NCBI RefSeq assembly: GCF_041227145.1
Contig: NZ_JBGFSP010000003.1
Location: forward strand, 1,612,001-1,676,000
Source of the DNA: Bacteroides sp. AN502(2024)
Lineage (GTDB): Bacteria > Bacteroidota > Bacteroidia > Bacteroidales > Bacteroidaceae
DNA length: 64,000 nucleotides
Reading direction: 5' to 3'
Position 1 is the stretch's first letter. Each line of letters starts with the position of its first letter. A model generated the notes under the pieces. The model did not search any database. It saw only the letters and a list, made by a program, of their open reading frames with translations, and was not told the DNA's origin. The position numbers were made by a program, and so were the translations under genes. Below, piece after piece: positions 36,292 through 46,389 of this stretch.

Positions 36292-37231
36292 CGTACAACA
36301 CTTCTTCCACGTTATAGAGCGGACGACGTTTTACCTCTTTATAAATCTTGCCAATATACAATCCGACAGCTCCTATGGATAATAAAACAACTCCGCCAAC
36401 AAACCAGATTGATAACATCAAAGAAGCCCAGCCATGTTCCGCAGTACCCGAAATCAATGCGTAAAGAACATAGATTCCAATCAAAATACTGATAAAAACA
36501 AAGATACCTCCCAGATAAACAATTCCGTAAATAGGCTTTACCGAGAAAGAGGTTATCCCGTCCAAAGCCAGACTGAACATCTTTCTCACTGTATATTTGG
36601 AAGTTCCGGCTGTCCGTTCCCGGATCACATCATCTACCGTAGTAGAAGGGAAGCCGAGCAACGGGATAATACCACGCAGATAGACATTGCGTTCCTGATA
36701 ATGAGACAACTGTTCCAACACTCTCCGGCTTAGAAAACGAAAGTCCGCATGGTTGTAGATTGTCTCTACTCCCATCCGATGCTGTAATTTATAAAAAGCT
36801 GTTGCGGAAAGACGTTTCAGCATCGGGTCTGCCTGACGAGATACTTTCACTCCGTATACGACATCATATCCTTCCGTATAGGCATCGATCATCTCCTCAA
36901 CCGCATTCAGGTCATCCTGCAAATCGGCATCAATGGTAATAACCGCATCACTCCACTCTTTAGCAGTCATCATACCCGCCATGATAGCATACTGATGTCC
37001 CACGTTCCGTGCCAGATTCATTCCTTTTATATAAGGATTCGTCCCGTGCAGTTTCTTAATGATGCTCCATGTACGATCTTTACTGCCATCATTTACAAAG
37101 AACACAAAGCTGTCGGCACTGATCTTTTCTTTTGCCACCAACTCATCAAACAAAGCTGTCAAACGAGCGGCCGAATCTTCCAACACTTCCTCCTCATTAT
37201 AACAAGGGGATACAATAGCCAATTTTATCAT
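36275..37231 (-). CDS. Family 2 glycosyltransferase, DPM1/GtrB type
   Basis: The 318-residue enzyme most likely moves a sugar from a nucleotide donor to undecaprenyl phosphate. The GT-A domain shows VSPCYNEEEVL, FFVNDGSKDRTW, the metal-binding DADLQDD and GYDVVYGVKVSR. Two C-terminal membrane helices follow (about 230-255 and 270-295), the GtrB/DPM1 arrangement. It overlaps the deacetylase gene by 4 bp upstream and gtrA by 17 bp downstream. Confidence 0.9.
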   Translation of the reverse strand: MIKLAIVSPCYNEEEVLEDSAARLTALFDELVAKEKISADSFVFFVNDGSKDRTWSIIKKLHGTNPYIKGMNLARNVGHQYAIMAGMMTAKEWSDAVITIDADLQDDLNAVEEMIDAYTEGYDVVYGVKVSRQADPMLKRLSATAFYKLQHRMGVETIYNHADFRFLSRRVLEQLSHYQERNVYLRGIIPLLGFPSTTVDDVIRERTAGTSKYTVRKMFSLALDGITSFSVKPIYGIVYLGGIFVFISILIGIYVLYALISGTAEHGWASLMLSIWFVGGVVLLSIGAVGLYIGKIYKEVKRRPLYNVEEVLYDDQNK

Positions 37232-38031
37232 TTTTCGTCCGGTTTATTTAGTTCAGCCAGTTTTATCTGTACAAATTCCGAGTAAGTCATAAAAGCATAT
37301 CCTTTTTCTTTCAGTTTGCGGATCAGCCTATCCAACCGTTCCTCCATTCCTTTACCGGAATGATTGCGGATAATAAAAGGCATCTTATATTCAGGATATT
37401 CACCCAACGGATAGAATTCCCACGGGTGGAAATAAGTCACAAAATATCCGTCATGCTTCAATACCCGGTTTACCAGGAGTTGATACAACCACATCGGCAG
37501 GTTATGACAAGACAACCAAAACAGCGGAAAGCGGACCCATGGAGTTACAGAAGCCGGGATTTGAAGTAATTTACCTGTCATAAAGCAAGTACGCGGCTCC
37601 GACAAATGCATATATCTCCCGGGAATAAATGCCGGATTCAATGAAGAGTTATATACATACCCCACCCGTTCAAGTTCCGTATCTGATACGGGGAACATAC
37701 GTGGCTGGCGATAGCCTTGTATCGTCCTGCCGGTAAGACGTTCCAGAATTTCTTTGGAACGACTGACATCCGAAGCCTGTGGCCGCCAATGGTCACATCC
37801 ATGAGCAGCAACTTCATGCCCTTCGTCCATTATGCGTCGCATTACTTCCGGCGCATTCTCTGCAAAATTACTTGTACAAAAGAAAGTAGCTTTCACCCCG
37901 TTGTTTTTCAGGCAGTCCAGTATCCGGTTCGTACCATAGACTGACACTTTCATTGCTTCATCCAGCGGAAAGTCTACACCATGCTCACGAGGTACATCAA
38001 ATTCTTCCGTATCAAAACTTAATAATATCAT
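37228..38031 (-). CDS. Polysaccharide deacetylase (NodB homology, CE4-like)
   Basis: The 267-residue protein removes acetyl or formyl groups from sugars. The NodB fold shows SFDTEEFD (catalytic/metal Asp near residue 7), KATFFCTSNFAE, the metal-binding HEVAAHGCDHW and a GYRQPRMFPV block. There is no signal peptide, so it acts on the cytoplasmic side, perhaps on a lipid-linked sugar made by the neighbouring GT2, as ArnD does in lipid A modification. The start overlaps nothing; it lies 14 bp after the ABC transporter. Confidence 0.85.
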   Translation of the reverse strand: MILLSFDTEEFDVPREHGVDFPLDEAMKVSVYGTNRILDCLKNNGVKATFFCTSNFAENAPEVMRRIMDEGHEVAAHGCDHWRPQASDVSRSKEILERLTGRTIQGYRQPRMFPVSDTELERVGYVYNSSLNPAFIPGRYMHLSEPRTCFMTGKLLQIPASVTPWVRFPLFWLSCHNLPMWLYQLLVNRVLKHDGYFVTYFHPWEFYPLGEYPEYKMPFIIRNHSGKGMEERLDRLIRKLKEKGYAFMTYSEFVQIKLAELNKPDEK

Positions 38032-38045
38032 TGCAATATCAAGAA

Positions 38046-39881
38046 TTACAACTGCTGCATATCATGCAGACGTTTATAGTAACCGTTTAACTCAATAAGT
38101 TCTTCATGCTTACCACGTTCCACAATCTCACCCTCATACAGCACACAGATTTCATCTGCATTCTTAATTGTAGAAAGACGGTGGGCAATAGCAATCGTCG
38201 TACGTGTTTTCATCAAACGTTCCAACGCTTCCTGCACAAGACGTTCTGATTCGGTATCCAAAGCAGAAGTAGCCTCATCAAGAATCAGAATCGGAGGATT
38301 CTTCAGAATAGCACGCGCGATACTGATACGCTGGCGCTGGCCACCGGACAATTTTCCACCACGGTCACCGATATTCATATTATATCCTTCCGGTTTCTCC
38401 ATGATGAAATCATGCGCATTGGCTATCTTTGCCGCTTCTACAACTTGTTCCATTGTCGCATTCTCCACACCAAAAGCAATGTTATTGAAGAATGTATCAT
38501 TAAACAGAATAGCCTCTTGGTTTACATTACCAATCAAACTGCGCAAATCTGCAATACGTACATCACGAATACTTGTTCCGTCAATGGTAATATCACCCTC
38601 CTGCACATCGTGATAACGCGGCAATAAATCGACTAATGTAGATTTACCGGATCCCGATTGTCCAACCAGTGCAATCGTCTTCCCTTTAGGAACTGTCAGG
38701 TTTACATGTTTCAGCACCTCTCTCTTACCATCATAGCTGAAAGAGATATCTTTAAATTCTATTTTATCAGACAGACCTTTCAACGGTTTCGGATTCGGAA
38801 TTTCCTTAATCTTATTCTCTGCCTTCAGGATTTTATCAACACGTTCCATGGAAGCCAAACCTTTCGGAATGTTGTATCCAGCTTTTGCAAAGTCTTTCAA
38901 CGGATTGATTACACTATATAAGATAACCATATAGAAGATGAATGTAGGAGCATCGATGCTTGCATTCTGTCCCAAAATCAATGTACCTCCAAACCACAAT
39001 ACAGCTACAATCAGGATTGTTCCTAAAAACTCACTCATCGGATGAGCCATAGCCTGACGTATGGCAACCTTGTTTGTCGCATCCCGGAGCTCGTTGCTAC
39101 ATTTGGTGAAGCGGTTAATCATTTTATCTTCCGCAATAAAAGCCTTGATGATGCGCAAGCCTCCCAGTGTTTCTTCCAATTGCGACATCGTATCACTCCA
39201 TTTCGACTGCGCCTCCAATGATTGGCGTTTCAGTTTTCTTCCGACTACTCCCATCAGCCAACCCATTCCCGGCAATACAACGATAGTAAAGAGTGTCAAC
39301 TGCCAACTAACCGTAACCAATGTCACAAAATATATAATAATCAGAATTGGACTTTTCATCAACATATCCAATGAACTAGTGATGGAATTTTCCACTTCCC
39401 CCACATCACCACTCATACGAGCTATAATATCTCCCTTTCTTTCTTCCGAAAAGAAAGACATCGGCAGACGCATAACCTTAGCATACACCATAATACGAAT
39501 ATCACGTACCACTCCTGTACGCAATGGAATCATCACGGCTGAAGAAGCAAAGTAACAACCAGTTTTAAACAATGTCATTACCATCAGGAACAGTCCCAAG
39601 AATATAAGAGCCATAGTGGGACCATTATCCACGATCATCTGAGATATGTAATAATAGAAGTTATTCTTGGCAACATCCGCTAAATCTCCACTACCCCATT
39701 CCATAAAATGGTACACTTTATCCGCTCCTTCTGTTTTAAACAGAATACTCAAGATAGGAATCAAAAAAGTAAATGAGAATACATTGAATACAGCAGACAA
39801 AATATTCAGCAAAACAGCCCAGCCGATATACTTCTTATAAGGCGACACAAAACGTCGCATTAGTTGTAGAAATTCCTTCAT
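38046..39881 (-). CDS. MsbA-like lipid/oligosaccharide ABC exporter
   Basis: The 611-residue half-transporter has a six-helix membrane domain (about 15-335) fused to an ATPase domain. Walker A is VGQSGSGKST (about 394-403), the signature is LSGGQRQRIS, Walker B is PPILILDEATSALD, and the H-loop is AHRLSTI. The sequence is of the MsbA/lipid flippase type. It starts the envelope operon, followed by deacetylase, GT2, GtrA and LTA-synthase-like genes, so it probably moves the lipid-linked product or lipid A. The promoter is at 39909-39916. Confidence 0.88.
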   Translation of the reverse strand: MKEFLQLMRRFVSPYKKYIGWAVLLNILSAVFNVFSFTFLIPILSILFKTEGADKVYHFMEWGSGDLADVAKNNFYYYISQMIVDNGPTMALIFLGLFLMVMTLFKTGCYFASSAVMIPLRTGVVRDIRIMVYAKVMRLPMSFFSEERKGDIIARMSGDVGEVENSITSSLDMLMKSPILIIIYFVTLVTVSWQLTLFTIVVLPGMGWLMGVVGRKLKRQSLEAQSKWSDTMSQLEETLGGLRIIKAFIAEDKMINRFTKCSNELRDATNKVAIRQAMAHPMSEFLGTILIVAVLWFGGTLILGQNASIDAPTFIFYMVILYSVINPLKDFAKAGYNIPKGLASMERVDKILKAENKIKEIPNPKPLKGLSDKIEFKDISFSYDGKREVLKHVNLTVPKGKTIALVGQSGSGKSTLVDLLPRYHDVQEGDITIDGTSIRDVRIADLRSLIGNVNQEAILFNDTFFNNIAFGVENATMEQVVEAAKIANAHDFIMEKPEGYNMNIGDRGGKLSGGQRQRISIARAILKNPPILILDEATSALDTESERLVQEALERLMKTRTTIAIAHRLSTIKNADEICVLYEGEIVERGKHEELIELNGYYKRLHDMQQL

Positions 39882-39908
39882 TATTTACCATTAAAAAAGT
39901 TAAGACCG

Positions 39909-39916
39909 CAAAGATA
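39909..39916 (-). promoter_or_regulatory. -7 promoter box of the ABC transporter operon
   Basis: TATCTTTG on the minus strand (39916-39909) is an exact TAnnTTTG box, 28 bp before the start of the MsbA-like gene. Confidence 0.55.
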
Positions 39917-40207
39917 CAATAAAACTGATTAGCAGACAGCAGTTTCAGCTAATTATTAACGCGATTTATCGAAAAATGCCCTTCCCACATGATTCCTTTG
40001 AAAACAATAATCTGATTAATTTTCCCCAATTACATATCTTCATCCTTTTCCTTTTCGAAACATTTATTAGTTCCCAACTTAGTTTATTTAGTCAGTCCAC
40101 AGTATAATTGCGTAAGATAATCATTAAAATATAAATATCCAATAAACACATTCAAACTCTTTCATGTCTAAATAAAAATTCTGATATTAGCCGAAAAAGA
40201 AATAGTT
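39917..40207. other. AT-rich intergenic stretch without a recognisable gene
   Basis: About 290 bp between the envelope operon promoter and the acetyltransferase remnant. I see no open frame, no strong hairpin and no repeat. It marks the change from the core operon to the accessory region. Confidence 0.5.
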
Positions 40208-40342
40208 ATGGAACATACAATAGGAATAAATGTCACGATTCATCCAACTGCCATTTTAGAAGACTGAATTGAAATAGGTGACAACACAATAATCGAAACC
40301 ATGTCCCACTTGCTGAATTCTAGTTGCAAATGCGACATCTCC
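40208..40342 (+). pseudogene. Remnant of a hexapeptide-repeat acyltransferase, with an in-frame stop
   Basis: Translation from ATG 40208 gives MEHTIGINVTIHPTAILED, a stop (TGA 40265-40267), then IEIGDNTIIET in the same frame. IHPTAI-x-E-D-x-IEIGDNTII is the left-handed beta-helix pattern of LpxA/NeuD/FdtC-type acyl- and acetyltransferases. After about 30 codons the similarity ends. It is a leftover of a sugar acetyltransferase gene, probably from a deleted polysaccharide cluster. Confidence 0.55.
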
Positions 40343-40387
40343 TTATTTCATAAATTCGAGTTTTATTAGCTGTAATAATTTTCAAGT

Positions 40388-41691
40388 ATGGTTGGAATAA
40401 TTAATTCTATAAGAAAGTATAACTATTGGGATGGAAAACCTGTCGAATCAGGATACCCACGCACATTATACACCGATAAAATCGAACAGTACATTGGCAA
40501 CAAATTAGTCAAGGTGCTGGTTGGGCAGCATCGTGTGGGTAAGAGCTATATCCTGCGTCAAATAGCATCCAAGCTCATAATACAAGGAGTAAAAAGCGAA
40601 AATATACTCTATGTCAACAAAGAATATATGGAGTTGATAACACTTCGCAATGCCATTGAGCTGGAAGAATTATACAAAGCCTACCGTAAAGTATTAAAGC
40701 CTAAGGGAAAAGTATATCTTTTTATAGATGAGATACAGTATATCGATGAGTGGGAGCGATTTGTAAATTCCCACTCACAAGACTTTGCCAAGCCTTGCGA
40801 ACTGTTCATTAGTGGCTCAAACTCCAACTTGTTATCCGGCGAATTGGCAACCCTTTTGTCGGGACGTTATGTTGAATTTGAAGTATTTTCGTTTAGTTAT
40901 AGCGAGTATTGCGGAATAACAGAACAGTCCAACGGCAGCGATAGTTATAAAAAATACCTTCAAAGCGGCGCATTGCCCGAACTATTCAACTTGCCAAATG
41001 AAGAAATGAAACAAAACTATGTATCTTCAATTAAAGATACGGTAATGCTTAGAGATATTGTTGGCAGATACAAAGTGAAAGATGTAAAATTACTCGATGA
41101 TCTGTTTGTCTATTTGACAAACAGTGCCGCAAACATTATATCTATGACAAACATCATCCATTTTTCGCTTCGAAGAAAAGAAAGACTAACTACGAGACAC
41201 TATCAACTTATATAAATTACCTTGAAAATTCTTTCCTGATTCATCGTGCCGAAAGGTACAACATCAAAGGCAAAGACTCTATTTCGGGCAATTGCAAATA
41301 CTATCTGAATGATTTAAGTTATCGCAATTATCTCTATTCCGGATATGGCTATGGGCTTGGATATCTCTTAGAGAACGCAGTCTATCTAAGTTTGAAGCGT
41401 GCCGGTTACCAGGTTTACATGGGAACGATAAAAGATACAGAAGTAGACTTTGTGGCAATAAAAGGCGACAAGAAGCTCTATTTGCAAGTCACACTTCAAC
41501 TGGCAGAGGAACAAACTTTTGAGAGAGAATATAGATCACTAAAACTCATAGATGACAATTTCAATAAATATGTAGTGAGCATGGACGACTATAAAATTCC
41601 AACAAACGAGGGGATCGAACATATCTCGGCATGGAATTTAGAGGAAGCATTAGCAGATGACCATCACCTCAAAATCGGTAATTACGTTTAA
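40388..41691 (+). pseudogene. DUF4143-type AAA ATPase, frameshifted
   Basis: The first frame (40388-41215) encodes the ATPase domain: Walker A VGQHRVGKSYILRQ (near 43-56), Walker B VYLFIDEIQYIDEW, and SGSNSNLLSGELATLLSGRY. At the T-run 41161-41165 the proper frame is lost; adding one T continues it as FFASKK and onward without stop to 41691, including the PD-(D/E)XK-like tail TEVDFVAIKGDKKLYLQVTLQLAEE. The restored protein would be about 434 residues, typical of this family. Members occur in many copies in Bacteroides; their function is unclear, with toxin-antitoxin or DNA-related roles proposed. Broken here. Confidence 0.8.
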
Positions 41692-41838
41692 AAGACACGT
41701 TAATTGCCATTAAATAGAACAATACAGGGCAAACTGCCGAATAAAATCAGCAAGATTCGAGAAAATTGCAGGTTCCATTCGGCTATTTGAATCTAATTTT
41801 ATAAGCATCTCTACTAAAATGTAAGAAAACTTATCAGT

Positions 41839-43922
41839 TTAGGCATCACTCCACAGACACCACATGATAATAGACCCACGCGTTTTCCTGAACGACTTTA
41901 CCCCCAATCTCTGCAAGATACGCCCGAAATAATTAACTTGTCCGGAAGAAAACTTCATTTTACTTGCCTTTTGTATACGCTGAAGGATATCTGCAGCAAG
42001 CAACCACTCTCCCTCCTCTTCCTCTTCCGCTGCCCGGTAATATACCTGAAACAATTGTTCAATCGCCGGAGACTGCTCAAATTCCCGATTAGCTTCCGTC
42101 ATGATAGCCTCTTCCTTCTCATCAAACCAGTAGCGTTCATTACTACGCAGCAGTGCCATTGCCTGCGCATACAATTGTTCATAATCAATAGGGTGGACCA
42201 CATCAATCACTCCCGTCACCTTGACACCGATAAAACGACGACTGCCGGAAGTATCCGTCAGCAAATCTTTATGATTACTCGTACCTATAAAAGAAGTGTA
42301 CCGGCGAAGCTCCTCCACTGCTGAAGCATTCGGACGTCGCGTATTGACAACAAGCTTTTGCAGAATATGCTTGAGAAAAGACTGCTGATTGATGCCAATC
42401 TGATCAAACTCATCCATATTAATCAATAGAAAACGATTCAAATACAGTTCGGCATCCCGTTTCCGGCTGAAATCAATACTGTCCGTATAATACGCCTGCA
42501 AACACGGGAGCAAGATCAATTGGCAAAATGTAGATTTACGATAGGCTTGCGGACCGATTAATATTGGCGAAGTACTGTTCGCGTGATTCTTACCTATCCC
42601 ACGACAGTGTGCAACCATACTAAGAAACCAGCGACGAAACAATTGAGTCCAATAAGGATGATCACAAGGAACCCGTTTGGCAAGATTACCAATATAATCT
42701 TTGCCGTTCCAGCGAGGAAGGTCATAAAGAAATTCTTCGACTGGCTGATAGAGCGGCACATGATCCGAATTCAGGTAACGCACGACATCTTTATCCCAAA
42801 GTTTAAGTCCCTCATATTGTGCATTCATTGTAATGCTTGCCATCAACCGTTTATCCACCGGACGAAAATAAAAATTAAAGCTATTCCGTTCGCGACATTC
42901 CACTTGTGATGTCAGTTGGTTGAAACGAAAATCATAACGCCGTTTCATAAACTCGTCCATCTGCATGACAAATAATTGTTCCGGCAAGAGACTACTCTTA
43001 CTCGCAAATCCCTCACAAGTGCGGTATACATTTCGTACGGTTTCCCGGACCAATGTATCGTCCTTCGGCAAGCGATAATGGGCACGAGACCATCGTACTG
43101 TATCTTCTTCAGGAATACCGGCACGGAAACAATGTCCCGCAAGGTTAATCAAAAGCGATTGTTTGTCTCCTTCCGGTTGATAATCAGTCTCTTCATCCAG
43201 CGCACGTGCAAAAGCAGCTTCGAAAAGTACAGAAAGCGCATTACATTTTTCATATCCCGGCGCAAGCCGTTGCAACGGCGAAGTTTCCGTTTGCACCCGT
43301 TCGCGATAAGTCACCTCACCCGGCATAGCCGCAGGCTGCTTCATATAAATAGGCATTGCATTGGGATTAAAATACAAGTTCGGGTCAAAAGTTAAACGAC
43401 AATATTGCTCCAACGAAGGCACTTTCAGTTCAATATCATAAGGGAGTTGTGGCTGATAATATTTCACTGCCAACCGATAGGCATGCGCATGAAAAAGCTC
43501 TGCTTCCTCACTAGTTGTCGGCAGAAGATCATTGGGATAAGTAAAACGTACCCATACTTTCACAGACTTTCCGGAAGAACCGGTGAAAGCTAAGTAAGTC
43601 TGCGGAAGTTCCTTTACCCGTTCTTTCACTTCATCCGCTTCCATGTGCCCAGACAAGTTGTTGACCAGAATCATCACAATGCCATTATATTCACTCATCG
43701 TCGTTATGCCGCCTTTGCAAAAAAAGCGGCTGCGGGTATCAACTTCGGTACATTCTGTACATAGTCATTTTTATCACCCGGAAGCATAAAAGGCAGGACT
43801 TCTCTCATTTTTGAGACAGGCTGTGCTTTGGTTTCCACTTTCATTTGCTCCACGAGCTGTTCAATTCTTCACGTACGCATAGTGTTCAGCTTGCCATCGT
43901 CTCTTACCAGTGTTATTCTCAT
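41839..43922 (-). pseudogene. VirE-type primase/helicase (BT4734-like N-domain), 5' end damaged
   Basis: The main open frame (43698-41839, 619 residues) holds the BT4734-like N-domain (VWVRFTYPND) and the VirE P-loop ATPase domain (GPQAYRKSTFC as Walker A, INMDEFDQI as Walker B, GTSNHKDLL). The real gene start is probably ATG 43922 (MRITLVRDDGKLNTMRT). That frame hits TGA at 43871-43869, stays coding-like (REVLPFMLPGDKNDYVQNVPK), and needs one more base in the seven-A run 43719-43725 to join the main frame. There are thus two lesions in about 200 bp. The protein from ATG 43698 may still be made. Its usual neighbour, an HU-HIG gene, is now about 17 kb away. Confidence 0.75.
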
Positions 43923-44433
43923 TACTTCATTTATTTGTCCTGCATGTGTTTGTAGGGCGATTATTATGATACAAAGATACTGTAAATATTACATACAAAC
44001 AACTTTTCCGGAAATACTTACTCCACCTCTCTACTAGAAAAGATTTTTCAATTTCATTTCTCATATTCTCATAGATTTAAGATAAAGCATATATAATCAA
44101 AGAAGTACATTATGAGAAACGTTTTTAAAATAGGCATTTCTCATACTGCCCTCATCGATTTTCTTCAAAAATCATCGACAAAAAAGCAAAAAGATGAGAT
44201 AAAGGGAAATATAACTGACCCATAGGTAATTAGGCAGTGGTTGGCACAGGTCGTCCATAGTACCGAAGACATGGTTTTGACGGAATACTGCGGGAGTTAG
44301 GTTTTCAAATCATTACCCGGCGTTATCTGCAAGTTCAAAACCAACGGTTTATTTATCAGCGATTTGCGCCATTCTGCTTACAGACAAATGACTCTCATGA
44401 ACTTAATTTTGCAACCAGTAAAAAATGTAAGTT
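43923..44433. other. Intergenic region with TTTCTCATA motifs and the left edge of the integrated element
   Basis: The first part (to about 44170) is AT-rich leader DNA of the VirE-type gene. It has TTTCTCATATTCTCATA (44057-44073), TATGAGAAAC (44111-44120) and ATTTCTCATAC (44136-44146). From about 44200 base composition rises and the element begins. TAATTTTG (44404-44411) is a likely -7 promoter box for the integrase. The exact junction cannot be placed by eye. Confidence 0.45.
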
Positions 44434-45648
44434 ATGAGATCAACATTCAAGGTGCTGTTCTACGTGAACGGCAGTAAGGAGAAAGACGGCATAGTGCCGA
44501 TTATGGGACGCATCACCATCAACGGGTCGGTGGCGCAGTTCAGTTGTAAACGAACCATTCCGAAAACACTTTGGGATGCCAAAGGGAACAGGATCAAAGG
44601 AAAGAGCAAGGAGGCTATCGAGACCAACTACGCGCTTGAGAACATCAAGGCGCAGATCATCAAGCATTACCAGCGGATTTCCGACCGTGAGGCGTTTGTT
44701 TCGGCAGAGATGGTGCGCAACGCCTTTCAGGGAATCGGCACGGAATATGAGATGCTGATGCGTGCTTTTGACAAGGAGGTTGCAGACTTCTCCAAACGTG
44801 TGGGCAAAGACCGTTCAGACCGGACGTACCGCAAATACAAGACAGTCCGCAACCATGTGGCCGCGTTCCTTATGTCGCATTACAGGCGGAAGGATATTTC
44901 CATGAACGAGCTGACAGAGGAATTCATCAGGGACTTCGCCCTTTACCTGAGCAATGAGGCGGGATTGTCGCAGTCTTCCATCTGGATTTACCTGATGCCG
45001 CTGAAACATCTTGTGACAACGGCTCATTACAATGGAAAGATCGCCCGTAACCCGTTTGCGCAGTTCCATGTAAGTCCGAACATACGGGAGCGCGAGTTCC
45101 TGACCGATGATGAGCTGAACATCGTCATCAACCACAGGTTCACGAAACCCCACCTCTCGCTTGCCCGGGACATCTTCGTGTTCAGCTGCCTGACTGGAAT
45201 CTCGTTCATAGACATAAAGAATCTGACCACGGAGAATATCGTGGAAATCGGTGGCAACAAATGGATTGTAGCCAAGCGGCAAAAGACCGGTATCCCTTAT
45301 CAGATACGGCTTCTGGACATCCCCCTGATGATAATCGAGAAATACAAGACCCTGAAAGGGGATAACCGTCTGCTTCCGATAGGCTGTAATTCCGTCATCA
45401 ACCGAAACCTGAAGCTGATTATGAAAGAGTGCGGCATTGAGAAGCATATCTCATTTCACGCCGGTCGTCATTCCTTTGCCGTATGTGCTTTGAGCAACGG
45501 TATGCCGATAGAAAGCGTGAGCCGTATTCTCGGGCATACGAATATAACCACCACGCAGATTTATGCAAAGATTACAGATGCAAAACTTGACAGGGATATC
45601 GCATCATTTGCGGACAAGATAAGCGGGAAAATTTCTTATGTGCAGTAA
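44434..45648 (+). CDS. Tyrosine recombinase (CTnDOT-type integrase)
   Basis: The 404-residue protein has an N-terminal arm-binding domain (1-100), a SAM-like core-binding domain (about 105-205) and a catalytic domain. Visible catalytic residues are Lys284 (KRQKTG), His342 and Arg345 in HAGRHSF, His368 in ILGHTNI and the nucleophile Tyr377 in TQIYAK. The position of the first catalytic Arg reads CLTGISFIDI, with Ser257, as I recall for IntDOT, which lacks this Arg. It catalyses integration and excision of the element. It is at the left end, reading inward. Confidence 0.93.
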   Translation: MRSTFKVLFYVNGSKEKDGIVPIMGRITINGSVAQFSCKRTIPKTLWDAKGNRIKGKSKEAIETNYALENIKAQIIKHYQRISDREAFVSAEMVRNAFQGIGTEYEMLMRAFDKEVADFSKRVGKDRSDRTYRKYKTVRNHVAAFLMSHYRRKDISMNELTEEFIRDFALYLSNEAGLSQSSIWIYLMPLKHLVTTAHYNGKIARNPFAQFHVSPNIREREFLTDDELNIVINHRFTKPHLSLARDIFVFSCLTGISFIDIKNLTTENIVEIGGNKWIVAKRQKTGIPYQIRLLDIPLMIIEKYKTLKGDNRLLPIGCNSVINRNLKLIMKECGIEKHISFHAGRHSFAVCALSNGMPIESVSRILGHTNITTTQIYAKITDAKLDRDIASFADKISGKISYVQ

Positions 45649-45651
45649 TCT

Positions 45652-46038
45652 ATGGCTTGCAATATGAACAGAGGAATAATCACAATCAGTGAAACGGGTG
45701 TATTCACGATACCGACCGCGCCCGTATGGATGACGCAATTTGAGATTGCCGACCTGTTCGGGGTATTCTCGTATGACATCCGCAAGGCGATTCATGTTAT
45801 CTACAAGAATAAGGAGCTGAGCGAGGTTGAGACGATGAAGTATGTCAAGCAAACTAACGGCATCAGTTATGACGTTTACAGCCTTGAAGTGGTTATAGCC
45901 GTTGCATTCAGGATATGCAGTAAGGAGAGTATGGCGTTCAGGCGGTTTGTAATGGATAGAACCTGTGCAAGGATAAAAGGGACACAAGCCATGCTGTTCG
46001 TTTCTTGTGGCAGAGGAAACAACCTATGGTATTGTTGA
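45652..46038 (+). CDS. Integrase-linked hypothetical protein, RhuM-like
   Basis: The 128-residue protein begins 3 bp after the integrase stop; an internal ATG (MNRGIITISETG, 45664) is the more usual-looking start. QFEIADLFGVFSYDIRKAIHVIYKN resembles the helix-turn-helix of the Fic/RhuM-associated N-domain, and MKYVKQTNGISYDVYSLEVVIAVAFRI fits that family. The C-terminus after MAFRRFVM looks abnormal (ARIKGTQAMLFVSCGRG), which may mean the tail was lost. It is often found beside Bacteroides integrases. Role unknown, perhaps regulation of excision. Confidence 0.55.
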   Translation: MACNMNRGIITISETGVFTIPTAPVWMTQFEIADLFGVFSYDIRKAIHVIYKNKELSEVETMKYVKQTNGISYDVYSLEVVIAVAFRICSKESMAFRRFVMDRTCARIKGTQAMLFVSCGRGNNLWYC

Positions 46039-46389
46039 GCTTCATCCCGCCTGTCACCCGTTTCCGATGCACGGATGCAAAGGTAGCGCGTGGCTTGGGT
46101 GGCAGCCGCAAGGTCGGGCGGCAAAGCCGTTCCGGGCAGAATCTTCCTCAAACAAGTTTGAGCGTATTCAGCCCGAAAACCTTGCCGCTGCCTGCCACGC
46201 ACTGAAAAGGCATCCGGCAACGGAAACGAGCGACTGACGGGAAATCAGAAGAAACAAAAAGAAGGAGCGGCATACAGACGAAGCGGGATTTTGATGCTTC
46301 CTCCGTAAGCCGTTCTTTCTTTTTTCGTTGAATAGACTATTGCAGCCGCAAATTGTAGACAGACGGCAAACTTCGCTCCTTCAAGAAAA
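46039..46389. terminator. Intergenic stretch with a bidirectional terminator
   Basis: At 46255-46325 a long imperfect stem forms between AAAAAGAAGGAGCGGC and GCCGTTCTTTCTTTTT, with an inner GAAGC/GCTTC hairpin, and T or A runs on both outer sides. It lies between converging genes and can stop both. The region 46007-46237 is also open in one plus frame (76 codons, Cys/His/Pro-rich), but I see nothing that proves it is coding. Confidence 0.6.
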
